Origin: Afipia sp. GAS231 | GTDB taxonomy: Bacteria; Pseudomonadota; Alphaproteobacteria; Rhizobiales; Xanthobacteraceae | Direction of reading: 5' to 3' | Assembly: GCF_900103365.1 (NCBI RefSeq) | Contig: NZ_LT629703.1 | Coordinates: 5,504,501 to 5,568,500 of the forward strand | Length of the DNA stretch: 64,000 nt | Part shown: one piece after another, positions 24,729-33,082 of the stretch | Numbering within the stretch: the stretch's first letter is position 1 | Layout of the letters: every line of letters begins with the position of its first letter | The notes under the pieces: model-generated | What the model saw: the letters and a program-made list of their open reading frames with translations, nothing else | What the model was told of the DNA's origin: nothing | The model's database searches: none | Made by a program: the position numbers and the translations under genes

Positions 24729-25895
24729 ATGCGTGGATTTCTGAAGGTCGCGCTTCTGTCGTCGGTCTTTGCCGTCTCTTCCCATGCTGCCGGAGCCGAA
24801 GCCCTGAAGCTCGGCGTGCTGGCGACGCTGTCCGGCGCCGGAACGGCGTGGGGCATCGCGATGCAGGGCGCGGCCGAACTCGCCGCCGAGGAGGTCAACA
24901 GCAAGGGCGGCCTCGAGGTCGGCGGCAAGAAGTACCAGGTCGAGGTCATCGCCTATGACGATCACTACAAGGCCGCCGACGCCCTGACCGCGTTCAACCG
25001 CCTCGTGTTCGACGACGGCGTCAAGTACGTGGTCGGTCCGCTCGGCTCGGCGCCGGCGCTGGCGTTGCTTCCGGTCTCGACCGAAAACAAGGTCATCACC
25101 ATGACGATGGCGTTCACGCCGAAGGCGCTGTCGGCCGAGTACAGATACAGCCTGCGGCCGGTGATTCCGTCGGACGTGTTCTCCGATCCGCAGATCAAGT
25201 GGGTGGTTCAGAAGCTCGGCGCCAAGCGCGTCGGCGGTCTGTTCCCGAACGACGAATCCGGGCAGCAGGTCGGCGCCGCCAACGAGGCCGCCTACCAGGC
25301 GGTCGGCGCCAAGTTCGTCGCCAAGGAATTCTTCGAGCGCGAGCGCGTCGACTTCGTGCCGTTGCTGACGCGCGTGCTGGCGCAGAACATCGATGCCTTC
25401 GAGCTCGACGGCAATTCGCCGCAGACCGCAGGCCTGCTGGTCAAGCAGTTGCGCGAGCTCGGCTTCAAGGGTCCGATCATCCGAACCGGCGGCGACGCCA
25501 CCGCGGACATCCTGAAGATCGCGGGCAAGGAGGCGACCGAAAACGTCTACGTGCATCAGCCGATCAATTCGGAGCTTGCATCGATCCAGGAGTACACCAG
25601 GCGGTTCGAGACCAAATACAAGGTTCCGCTCAACGCCTTCAGTCCGTTCTTCTATGCCAACGTGCAGATGCTGTTCGCCGGCATGCAGAAGGCCGGAACG
25701 GTGACCGACGTGGACAAGGTCCGCGAGGCGGTGCTGGGCCTGAAGGATTTCGACAGCGTGCTCGGCAAGGTGAACTGGATCGGGCAGGCGCAATGGAAAT
25801 CGAACCAGCAGCTCGATGCTCCCTTCTACGTCGCACTGCTCAAAGGCGGCGAAGCCCATGTCGTCGCCAAATGCACGCCTGTGGTGTGCGAATAG
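24729..25895 (+). CDS. ABC transporter substrate-binding protein, branched-chain amino acid (LivJ/HAAT) type
   Basis: 388 aa periplasmic protein. Signal peptide MRGFLKVALLSSVFAVSSHAAGAEA, then LKLGVLATLSGAGTAWGIAMQGAAELAAEEVNSKGG, the classic opening of type I binding proteins, followed by VEVIAYDDHYKAADALTAFNRLV and VKYVVGPLGSAPALALLPV. The ATG at 24729 follows CAGGGAGGTAGCC and was preferred to the open extension upstream. The family often carries aromatic or aliphatic acids rather than amino acids, which fits the catabolic genes here. Confidence 0.92.
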   Translation: MRGFLKVALLSSVFAVSSHAAGAEALKLGVLATLSGAGTAWGIAMQGAAELAAEEVNSKGGLEVGGKKYQVEVIAYDDHYKAADALTAFNRLVFDDGVKYVVGPLGSAPALALLPVSTENKVITMTMAFTPKALSAEYRYSLRPVIPSDVFSDPQIKWVVQKLGAKRVGGLFPNDESGQQVGAANEAAYQAVGAKFVAKEFFERERVDFVPLLTRVLAQNIDAFELDGNSPQTAGLLVKQLRELGFKGPIIRTGGDATADILKIAGKEATENVYVHQPINSELASIQEYTRRFETKYKVPLNAFSPFFYANVQMLFAGMQKAGTVTDVDKVREAVLGLKDFDSVLGKVNWIGQAQWKSNQQLDAPFYVALLKGGEAHVVAKCTPVVCE

Positions 25896-25942
25896 CGCAG
25901 GCTTCGCAACTGAGTGCTGCGGCCTGACGCGGGAGAACGGGT

Positions 25943-26812
25943 TTGGACTATTCGATACTTCTGGCGCAGGCGGCGCTGAACGGTCTCGTCATCGGCGCGA
26001 TGTACATGCTGATGGCGGTCGGTTTCACGCTGACGTTCGGGATCATGCGCGTGGTCAACTTCGCGCATGGCGAGTTCTATATGCTCGGCGCGTTCACGGC
26101 GTTCTTTACCTATGTCTACTGGGAAATGCCGTTCGTCGTCTGCCTGGCGATCGCGGCGGTGACGGTCGGCATCTTGGGCATGCTGATCGAGCGAACCCTG
26201 ATCCAGCCGTTTCGCGCCGATGAAATGTCGGGAATGATCGCAACATTGGCGATTTCCGTCATCATTCAGAACGGTGCCGTGCTGCTGTGGGGACCGGCGC
26301 CGCGCGCGATGCCCGACATCGTCACCGGCACGCTGGCGATCGGCCCATTCAGTTTTCCGTGGTCGCGGCTGGTGGTCATCGCGGCGGCAGCGGTGATCTT
26401 CGTCGCTTTCTGGCTGTTCATGCAGCGAACCCGCCTCGGGCGCGCAATGCGAGCCGTTGCCCAGGATACCGAAACCGCGCTGCTGCAGGGCATTCGGGTC
26501 AACACCATCTATCCGCTGGCGTTCGGGCTGAGCGTGGCGCTCGCGGCGCTCGCCGGCGCCCTGATGGGTCCGGTATTCTCGGTGTCGCCGTTTGTCGGAC
26601 TGACGCCGATGCTCAAGGCGTTCGTCGTCGTCATTCTCGGCGGTCTCGGCTCGGTGCCGGGTGCTGTGGTTGGTGGATTGATGCTCGGCATGATCGAGAG
26701 CTTTACCGCCACGATCTTCGGATCGCTGGTGTCCGACATCCTGCAGCTTCTGCTCGTGATCCTGATCCTGCTGGTCCGGCCCGCCGGCCTGTTGGGACAA
26801 AGGGAGGCCTGA
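25943..26812 (+). CDS. Branched-chain-amino-acid-type ABC permease (LivH family)
   Basis: 289-aa inner-membrane permease with about eight hydrophobic segments. NGLVIGAMYMLMAVGFTLTFGIMRVVNFAHGEFYMLGAF is the hallmark LivH opening, and AVAQDTETALLQGIRVNTIYPLAFGLSVALAALAGALMGP carries the ATPase-contact loop. The only start giving a complete N-terminus is the TTG at 25943, 5 bases after GGGAGAAC. Second gene of the importer operon. Confidence 0.92.
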   Translation: MDYSILLAQAALNGLVIGAMYMLMAVGFTLTFGIMRVVNFAHGEFYMLGAFTAFFTYVYWEMPFVVCLAIAAVTVGILGMLIERTLIQPFRADEMSGMIATLAISVIIQNGAVLLWGPAPRAMPDIVTGTLAIGPFSFPWSRLVVIAAAAVIFVAFWLFMQRTRLGRAMRAVAQDTETALLQGIRVNTIYPLAFGLSVALAALAGALMGPVFSVSPFVGLTPMLKAFVVVILGGLGSVPGAVVGGLMLGMIESFTATIFGSLVSDILQLLLVILILLVRPAGLLGQREA

Positions 26813-26813
26813 G

Positions 26814-27818
26814 GTGGAGGGATCATCATCCGCCATCGGCCGCGATGGGTCTGCGCCGGCGGCGCGCAACCGTATGCTGCCGCGTGCGGCCATCGCCGTC
26901 GTGCTAGCGGCGGCGCTGGTGCTACCGCAACTGACCGCAAACCAGTTCTATATTCATCTGGCGAATCTGATGCTGCTCAATGCGATCTTTGCGGTCAGCC
27001 TCGGCCTGATCGCGGCGGTCGGACAGATCTCGCTCGGGCATGCCGCGTTCGTTGCCGCCGGCGCCTACGTCTCGGCGCTTGCGGCCCTGACATTCAAGAT
27101 TCCACCGATCTTCGGCATCGTGCTTGCCGGATTGGTGACCGGGCTTGCGGCAGCGTTGCTCGGCAAAATCCTGCTGCGCCTGCGCGGCGTCTATTTCGTA
27201 CTGGTCACGTTCCTCGCCGGGCAGGTGTTCACGCTGATTGCGCTCAATTGGGAAAGCGTCACCCACGGCGCCAATGGATTGCTTGGCATTCCCGCGATTT
27301 CGTTGTTCGGATTTCCGCTGTCGACCCGGCTGCGGTTCTATTATTTTGCACTGGCCGCGTTCATCATCGTCCTGATCTTCGTCTGGGCCCTGATGCGGTC
27401 GCAATATGGCCGGGCGTTCCGTTCGATCGCGGAAAACGTACGGCTCGCCGAATCCTCTGGCATCGATGTCAGTCACTATCAGATCATCGCCTTCGCGCTC
27501 GGCAGCGGCATCGCGGGGGCTGCCGGGGCGACGATGGTGCATTACATCCGCTTCCTGTCGCCGGACAGCTTCACCTTCAACGATTCGATTGCCTATATCA
27601 CCATGCTGGTCGTCGGTGGCCGGCAGACGCTGCTCGGCGGCGTGCTCGGCGCGCTGTTCCTGACGCCGTTGCCGGAACTGTTGCGCGGCCTGGTCGGGGC
27701 GCAACATATCGTCTACGGCGCGATCCTGCTCGCAGTATTGCTGTTCCTGCCGAACGGTCTGGTCTCGATCGGACGCTCGCTGTTCAGGAAAACTTCCGGA
27801 GCGGAGGCGCCGAAATGA
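26814..27818 (+). CDS. Branched-chain-amino-acid-type ABC permease (LivM family)
   Basis: 334 aa with about nine hydrophobic segments. LMLLNAIFAVSLGLIAAVGQISLGHAAFVAAGAYVSA is the typical LivM block and FRSIAENVRLAESSGIDVSHYQIIAFALGSGIAGAAGA the cytoplasmic docking loop. GTG start one base after the LivH stop; an ATG at 26874 would remove about 20 non-hydrophobic residues and is the alternative. Overlaps the next gene by ATGA. Confidence 0.92.
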   Translation: MEGSSSAIGRDGSAPAARNRMLPRAAIAVVLAAALVLPQLTANQFYIHLANLMLLNAIFAVSLGLIAAVGQISLGHAAFVAAGAYVSALAALTFKIPPIFGIVLAGLVTGLAAALLGKILLRLRGVYFVLVTFLAGQVFTLIALNWESVTHGANGLLGIPAISLFGFPLSTRLRFYYFALAAFIIVLIFVWALMRSQYGRAFRSIAENVRLAESSGIDVSHYQIIAFALGSGIAGAAGATMVHYIRFLSPDSFTFNDSIAYITMLVVGGRQTLLGGVLGALFLTPLPELLRGLVGAQHIVYGAILLAVLLFLPNGLVSIGRSLFRKTSGAEAPK

Positions 27819-28588
27819 CCGCCTTGCTGGAAGTGGATGGCATCAGCCGGCGTTTCGGCGGATTGAATGCGCTGAAGGATGTCTCATTCGCGGTGAACAA
27901 AGGCGAGATCGTCGGACTGATCGGCCCCAACGGCGCCGGCAAGACCACCTGCTTCAATGTCGTCAGCGGCGTGATGGCGCCGACATCAGGCGCGATCCGG
28001 TTCAAGGGGCACGGCATCGTCGGCAAGAAGCCGAGCGCCATCGTCGGCGAAGGGCTGGTGCGGACGTTCCAGGCCACCACGGTGTTTCCGGATGCCACCG
28101 TGATCGAAAACGTCATGCGCGGCGCGTTCGCGACCACGCCGGTGTCGATGCTGAGTTCGGTGTTCAACACCCGTGCCGCACGCGCCACGCTGACGGCGAC
28201 CGGTGAACGTTGCGGTGTGTTGCTCAATCGGCTGCAACTCACGCCCTACCGCGATTGGCGCGCCGGCGAATTGTCCTATGGCGGTCAGCGCCGGCTCGGC
28301 GTCGCGATTGCGCTTGCCGCCAACCCCACGCTTCTGATGCTCGATGAGCCGGTCGCCGGGCTCAATCCGGAGGAGGCGGCCGAGTTCGGCCGCCTGATCC
28401 GCCAAATCCACGAAACCGAGGGCGTCGCCGTGCTGCTGGTCGAGCATCACATGCGGCTGGTGATGGGACTGTGCCACCGCATCGTCGTGCTTGACCACGG
28501 TGAGTTGATCGCCGAGGGCGGGCCATCAGACATTCGCGCCAATCGCAAGGTGATCGAGGCCTACCTCGGCTCCGAGGAGGTCGGATGA
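27815..28588 (+). CDS. Branched-chain-amino-acid-type ABC ATPase (LivG family)
   Basis: 257 aa. Walker A GPNGAGKTT near residue 37, signature LSYGGQRRLGVAIAL, Walker B LLMLDEPVAGLNP, switch His in LLVEHHMRLVMGLC, and the LivG-specific C-terminal GELIAEGGPSDIRANRKVIEAYLG. The open frame extends far upstream in the LivM gene, but the ATG at 27815 overlapping the LivM stop is the real start. Overlaps the LivF gene by ATGA. Confidence 0.93.
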   Translation: MTALLEVDGISRRFGGLNALKDVSFAVNKGEIVGLIGPNGAGKTTCFNVVSGVMAPTSGAIRFKGHGIVGKKPSAIVGEGLVRTFQATTVFPDATVIENVMRGAFATTPVSMLSSVFNTRAARATLTATGERCGVLLNRLQLTPYRDWRAGELSYGGQRRLGVAIALAANPTLLMLDEPVAGLNPEEAAEFGRLIRQIHETEGVAVLLVEHHMRLVMGLCHRIVVLDHGELIAEGGPSDIRANRKVIEAYLGSEEVG

Positions 28589-29301
28589 GCCAGGCGCTTT
28601 GTATCCGGGATATGCACGTCGAATACGGCAGCCGCGTCGCGCTCAGCGGCATCAGCCTCGACGTGGCACCAGCGCAGATCGTGTCACTGGTGGGCAGCAA
28701 CGGCGCCGGCAAGACCAGCACCTTGCGCGCGATCATGGGGCTGAGGTCGCCGAGCAAGGGCGAGATCAGCTTTGGCGACACAAGGATCGACGGCATGTCG
28801 CCGCCCGAAATCGTGGCGCGCGGCATCGCGCTGTCGCCCGAGGGGCGACGGGTATTTCCGCGCATGAGCGTGCACGACAATCTGTTGGTCGGCGGCTATC
28901 TGCAGCCGCAGGGCGCGCATCTGCACCAATCGGTCGAACGGATGTTCGAGTTCTTTCCAAAGCTCCGGCAACGGCGAGACCAGATGGCCGGCTCGTTGTC
29001 GGGCGGCGAACAGCAGATGCTGGCAATCGCCCGCGCGCTGATGGCGGCGCCGAAGGTGCTGTTGCTGGACGAGCCTTCGCTCGGTCTGGCGCCGATCATG
29101 GTGCAGGAGATCGGGCGCCTGATCCAGACCATCAATAGGGAGGAGGGCCTGTCGATCGTGCTGGTCGAACAGAATGCCAGCCTCGCGCTACGGCTCTGCC
29201 ATTACGCTTATGTGCTGGAGAACGGCCGCATCGCCTTGAGCGGTCCGGGACCGGAACTCGTCAAGAGCGACTATGTTCAGCGCGCCTATCTCGGCGTCTA
29301 G
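28585..29301 (+). CDS. Branched-chain-amino-acid-type ABC ATPase (LivF family)
   Basis: 238 aa. Walker A GSNGAGKTS, Q-loop LSPEGRRVFPRMSVHDNL typical of LivF, signature LSGGEQQMLAIARALMA, Walker B LLLDEPSLGLAP and switch His replaced by the family's usual LVEQNASLAL. C-terminus VLENGRIALSGPG. Completes a five-gene HAAT importer (binding protein, two permeases, two ATPases) in translationally coupled order. Confidence 0.93.
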   Translation: MSQALCIRDMHVEYGSRVALSGISLDVAPAQIVSLVGSNGAGKTSTLRAIMGLRSPSKGEISFGDTRIDGMSPPEIVARGIALSPEGRRVFPRMSVHDNLLVGGYLQPQGAHLHQSVERMFEFFPKLRQRRDQMAGSLSGGEQQMLAIARALMAAPKVLLLDEPSLGLAPIMVQEIGRLIQTINREEGLSIVLVEQNASLALRLCHYAYVLENGRIALSGPGPELVKSDYVQRAYLGV

Positions 29302-29322
29302 CAACGCAACAAGGGGATCGCC

Positions 29323-30360
29323 ATGCGAGCCAAAATAAAGCCGATGTTTCGGTTGGCGGGGTTGCTGATGCTGACGGCGAGTGTCGCGGTCCCCGCGCAG
29401 GCGCTGGAACTGCGTGTGGCGGACTCGTTTCCCGCCGGACACTACCTGGTGCGGCTGATGCTGAAACCCTGGATGGACGAGGTCACCCGTAAAACCAACG
29501 GCGCCGTCACGTTCAGCTATTATCCCAACCAGCAACTGGGCAAGGCGACCGACATGCTCCGCCTGACGCAATCCGGCGTCGTCGATATCGGCTACATCGG
29601 GCCGTCCTACGTGTCCGACAAAATGCCGCTGTCAGAGGTGGCGCAGTTACCGGAAGCCTTCGATACCAGTTGCCAGGGCGGCCTCGCCTACTGGAAGAGC
29701 GCGCGCCAGGGTGTTCTGGCGGCCCAGGAATACGCGCCGAACAAGATCCGGCTGCTGATGGAAGTCGTGCTGCCGCCCTATCCGGTGTTCACGACCAAGC
29801 AGAAGATCGAGACCATGAAGGACATGCAGGGATTGAAGCTGCGCACCACCGGCGGCGCGCAGGACCTCACCTTGCGCGCGCTCGGCGCGGTGCCGGTGCG
29901 CATGGCGGCGCCCGATGCCTATGAGTCGCTGACGCGTGGCACCATGGACGGCTTGCTGTTCGCGATGGAAAGCGTCGTCGCCTACGGCATGGACTCATTG
30001 ATCAAATACACCACCGACGGCGTCAGCTTCGGCAGCTTCATCGTCGCCTACTCGATCAACCAGGCGGTCTGGGATCGCCTTCCGGACGACGTCAGGAAGG
30101 CGATGGACGAAGCATCCGAGGCTATCGTGCCGAAAGTCTGCGCCGAGGTCGACAAGGAGCTGATCGACACGCGCGCGCACTTGCAGAAATCCGGCGTCAC
30201 CTTTGTGGCGATCCCGGAAGACACCCGCGCCCAGATGAAAGAGAAGCTCAAGGGCGTCGGCCAGGAGTGGGCGACAACGCTCGATACCCGCGGCAAACCG
30301 GCGTCGGCGGCGTTGAAAGAGTTCAATGATCTGCTGGCCGAGGCGGCGGCGAAGAAGTAA
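29323..30360 (+). CDS. Orphan TRAP transporter substrate-binding protein (DctP family)
   Basis: 345 aa, Sec signal peptide (hydrophobic residues about 9-24, cleavage after AQA). Mature part: LRVADSFPAGHYLVRLMLKPWMDEV, QQLGKATDMLRLTQSGVVDIGYIGPSY and the ligand-binding GLKLRTTGGAQDLTLRALGAVPVRM with the conserved Arg that binds the substrate carboxylate. No DctQ or DctM membrane gene is present. Begins 21 bp after the LivF gene, so likely part of the same transcript. It may pass a carboxylate to an importer encoded elsewhere. Confidence 0.88.
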   Translation: MRAKIKPMFRLAGLLMLTASVAVPAQALELRVADSFPAGHYLVRLMLKPWMDEVTRKTNGAVTFSYYPNQQLGKATDMLRLTQSGVVDIGYIGPSYVSDKMPLSEVAQLPEAFDTSCQGGLAYWKSARQGVLAAQEYAPNKIRLLMEVVLPPYPVFTTKQKIETMKDMQGLKLRTTGGAQDLTLRALGAVPVRMAAPDAYESLTRGTMDGLLFAMESVVAYGMDSLIKYTTDGVSFGSFIVAYSINQAVWDRLPDDVRKAMDEASEAIVPKVCAEVDKELIDTRAHLQKSGVTFVAIPEDTRAQMKEKLKGVGQEWATTLDTRGKPASAALKEFNDLLAEAAAKK

Positions 30361-30401
30361 CGCTGCAGGCTACTCGCCGGATTGAGTTGCGCTCGCTTTC
30401 C

Positions 30402-31883
30402 CTACCGCGCACGGGCAGGAGAGGTCATGGCCTCCGGACGGAACAGACGCTCCATCTGTTCCGGCGTCAGCAGCTTTTCCTCCAGCACGATGTCGGCGAC
30501 CCGGCGCTTTTGCGCCAGCGCCTGCTTGGCGACCCGCGAGCAGGTTTCGTAGCCCAAAGCGGGGACCAGCGCGGTCACGAGCCCGATGCTGTCCTCGACC
30601 AGTGCGCGGCAACGCTCGCGGTCGGCCTCGATGCCAACCACGCATTTCTTCGTCAAGGTGTTGATCGCTGCCGTCAGCGTGCGCAGCGATGACAGCACGC
30701 AGTAGCCGATCGTGGGCTCGAAGGCGTTGAGCTGAAGCTGTCCCCCTTCGGCGCACATCGTCACGGTGAGGTCGTGGCCGATCACCATATAGGCGACCTG
30801 GTTGACCACTTCGGGGATCACCGGGTTGACCTTGCCGGGCATGATCGAGGATCCCGCCTGCACCGTCGGCAGCCGAATCTCGCCAAAACCCGCACGCGGG
30901 CCGCTCGACAGCAGACGCAGGTCGTTGCAGATCTTCGACAGTTTGACCGCGACGCGTTTCAGCACGCCGGAGAATAGGACGAAGGCGCCCATGTCGGAGG
31001 TCGCCTCGATCAGGTTGCTGGCCGGCACCATCGGTTCATGGGAAGCCCGCGCCAGTTCCTCGATCGCAAGTGCGGCATAGCGCGGATCGGCATTGATGCC
31101 GGTGCCGATCGCCGTGGCGCCGAGATTGACTTCGCGAAACAGCGCTGCGGCTTCCCTTATTCGCGCGACGTCTTCCTTGATGGTGGCAAAATAGGCATCG
31201 AATTCCTGGCCCAGCGTCATCGGCACGGCGTCCTGAAGCTGGGTGCGGCCGATCTTGAGGATGTCGCCGAACTCGACGGCTTTCGACTTGAAGGCAAAGG
31301 CGAGTTCGTCGAGCGCCGCGATCAGGGGGGCGGCGGCGAAAATGATCGCAAGCCGCAGCGCCGTCGGATAGGCGTCGTTGGTCGACTGCGCCATGTTGAC
31401 GTCGTCGTTGGGATGAAGCGCGGCATAGTCGCCCTTGTGTTTCCCCATCAGTTCGAGCGCCACGTTGGCAATGACCTCGTTGGCGTTCATGTTGGTGGAG
31501 GTTCCGGCGCCGCCCTGAATGGCGTCGACCACGAACTGGTCGTGGAAGCGTCCGTCCTTGGCGATCAAATCGCAGGCGCGGTCAATGGCGTCGGCTTTCG
31601 CCGGCGGCAGATGCCCGAGGCGCCGGTTGGCGCGCGCCGCGGCCTGCTTCACCAGCGCCAGCGCCCGCACCAGGTCCGGAAAATGACCGACGGGAACGCC
31701 GGTGATGGGGAAATTGTCCACGGCCCGCAAGGTGTGGACGCCCCAATAGGCGTTGGCGGGAACGTCGGCGTTGCCGATCAGATCGTGTTCGCTTCGCGTC
31801 GCGACCTGGGTCAGCTCGATCGACCGCGTGGTGGCAACGGCGACGGATTGGGGCGGATCCACATCGATCTTGGTTTCGGCCAT
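30402..31883 (-). CDS. Aspartate ammonia-lyase/fumarase family lyase
   Basis: 493 aa of the class II fumarase/aspartase superfamily. Seen: YWGVHTLRAVDNFPITG, GAGTSTNMNANEVIAN, HPNDDVNMAQSTNDAYPTALRL, GRTQLQDAVPMTLGQEF and the signature GSSIMPGKVNP with the catalytic Ser. These read closer to aspartase than to fumarase. The frame is open to 31934, but the ATG at 31883 follows AGGGAAAG. Convergent with the TRAP binding-protein gene. It would add or remove ammonia or water on an unsaturated dicarboxylate; a link to cluster B is plausible by position only. Confidence 0.9.
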   Translation of the reverse strand: MAETKIDVDPPQSVAVATTRSIELTQVATRSEHDLIGNADVPANAYWGVHTLRAVDNFPITGVPVGHFPDLVRALALVKQAAARANRRLGHLPPAKADAIDRACDLIAKDGRFHDQFVVDAIQGGAGTSTNMNANEVIANVALELMGKHKGDYAALHPNDDVNMAQSTNDAYPTALRLAIIFAAAPLIAALDELAFAFKSKAVEFGDILKIGRTQLQDAVPMTLGQEFDAYFATIKEDVARIREAAALFREVNLGATAIGTGINADPRYAALAIEELARASHEPMVPASNLIEATSDMGAFVLFSGVLKRVAVKLSKICNDLRLLSSGPRAGFGEIRLPTVQAGSSIMPGKVNPVIPEVVNQVAYMVIGHDLTVTMCAEGGQLQLNAFEPTIGYCVLSSLRTLTAAINTLTKKCVVGIEADRERCRALVEDSIGLVTALVPALGYETCSRVAKQALAQKRRVADIVLEEKLLTPEQMERLFRPEAMTSPARAR

Positions 31884-32007
31884 CGTCGTTCTTTCCCTGT
31901 TGGAAACTGCTGTTCCGAGGACGGACGCTAACATTCCACGGCAGTGTCAGGAAGCCGGATGTCGCAGGACTGCCGGAGCCGGTCACAATTAGGGCCGGCG
32001 CTGGATT

Positions 32008-32643
32008 TCACCCGGCCGTCTTGGCTGCCTCGATCGCCACCGACAGCGCCAGCTTGGTCTGCTCGACGATCTCCTCGACCAATTCTTCCCGGCTGGTATG
32101 GCCGACCTCGCCGGTGAGCAGGCCCTGTTCCGCCAGCATCACCACGCCGTGCAGCGAGGCCCAGATCTTCAAGGCGCTGCGCTCGCGCAAATATCCGATC
32201 GCAGGCGCTTCCAGCGCTTCCACCAAAAGGTCGAAGGTCTCCATCGCAGCAACATGAAGCTCGCTGCCCTTCGGGGCGCAGGCCATGACGCGCGAAGCGA
32301 ACATCAGGCGGTAGACGCCGTTGCGACGCAGGCCGAAATCCAGCGTGAGTTGCGCAAAGCGCGACAGTTTCGAACGCTTCGACGGCTCGGCGATCGACGC
32401 CCGCAGCATGGCGCTGAACTGCCGGAAGGCTTCCGCCGTGACGGCGACCAGCAATGTCTCGCGGTCGGCAAAATGCTTGTAGGGCGCCGGTTGCGAGACG
32501 CCGAGCTTTTTCGCCAGCGCGCTGATATTGATCGCTTCCGGGCCGCCGAGTTCGACTTCCTGCAACGCAGCCTGAACCAGGGCATCGCGGAGATCCCCGT
32601 GGTGGTAGGCGTTGAGCGCTTTGCGTGCAGGTCGAGGCGGCAT
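32008..32643 (-). CDS. TetR/AcrR family transcriptional regulator (WHG-type C-terminus)
   Basis: 211 aa. Helix-turn-helix at residues about 30-62: AINISALAKKLGVSQPAPYKHFADRETLLVAV. The C-terminal domain resembles the WHG subgroup (FGLRRNGVYRLMFASRVM; IWASLHGVVMLAEQGLL). Divergent from the ferredoxin-P450 genes across a 169-bp gap and probably represses that operon. Effector unknown. Confidence 0.88.
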   Translation of the reverse strand: MPPRPARKALNAYHHGDLRDALVQAALQEVELGGPEAINISALAKKLGVSQPAPYKHFADRETLLVAVTAEAFRQFSAMLRASIAEPSKRSKLSRFAQLTLDFGLRRNGVYRLMFASRVMACAPKGSELHVAAMETFDLLVEALEAPAIGYLRERSALKIWASLHGVVMLAEQGLLTGEVGHTSREELVEEIVEQTKLALSVAIEAAKTAG

Positions 32644-32680
32644 TTGGTCTCACGATCCTATAACAGTTCTAACAATTTGC

Positions 32681-32710
32681 TTGACAGCACTACCATAGAA
32701 CGAATGTAAT
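32681..32710 (+). promoter_or_regulatory. Predicted sigma-70 promoter of the ferredoxin-P450 operon
   Basis: Consensus -35 TTGACA at 32681-32686, 18-bp spacer, and TGTAAT (five of six matches) at 32705-32710, 102 bp ahead of the ferredoxin start and in the gap shared with the divergent TetR gene. An AACAGTTCTAAC stretch just upstream could be part of the operator but is not a clear dyad. Confidence 0.6.
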
Positions 32711-32812
32711 AGGCCATAACTTCGACGTGCGCCAGCCCAGCCGGCTGGCGACGCCCGAAATCAACAAACAGTACACGCGCAGCCAAGCGCGCCACAGAGG
32801 GAAACGCTTGCC

Positions 32813-33022
32813 ATGACCGGAAAGCTGAAAATCCGCGTCGACCAGGACAAATGTCAGGGCCACGCGCGCTGTAAATCACTGGCGCCCGAACTGTTCAATC
32901 TCGACGAATTCGGCAATGCGCATGAGATCGGCGACGGCTCGGTGCCATCAGGCCTGGAAGACAAGGCCTGGCTCGCCCAGACCAACTGCCCGGAAATCGC
33001 GATCGAAGTGACCGAAGAGTAA
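32813..33022 (+). CDS. Ferredoxin, 3Fe-4S type, partner of the adjacent P450
   Basis: 69 aa. Cluster ligands in DKCQGHARCKSLAPELF (C-x5-C with His at the position that favours 3Fe-4S over 4Fe-4S) and the distal Cys in QTNCPEIAIEV. Small ferredoxins of this type sit beside bacterial P450 genes and deliver electrons to them. Located 60 bp ahead of the P450. No ferredoxin reductase is encoded nearby. Confidence 0.92.
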   Translation: MTGKLKIRVDQDKCQGHARCKSLAPELFNLDEFGNAHEIGDGSVPSGLEDKAWLAQTNCPEIAIEVTEE

Positions 33023-33082
33023 TCGGTCCCAATCAATTCCGCTTATCCCGTTTTGAACGAACGAAGCCGAAGGAATTTTCCG

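Noticed and set aside
31860..31920. Possible fourth AACTGT palindrome near GAAACTGCTGTTCC upstream of the aspartase-family gene
   Set aside because: The arms do not form the AACTGT/ACAGTT inverted repeat; only one half-site is partly matched.
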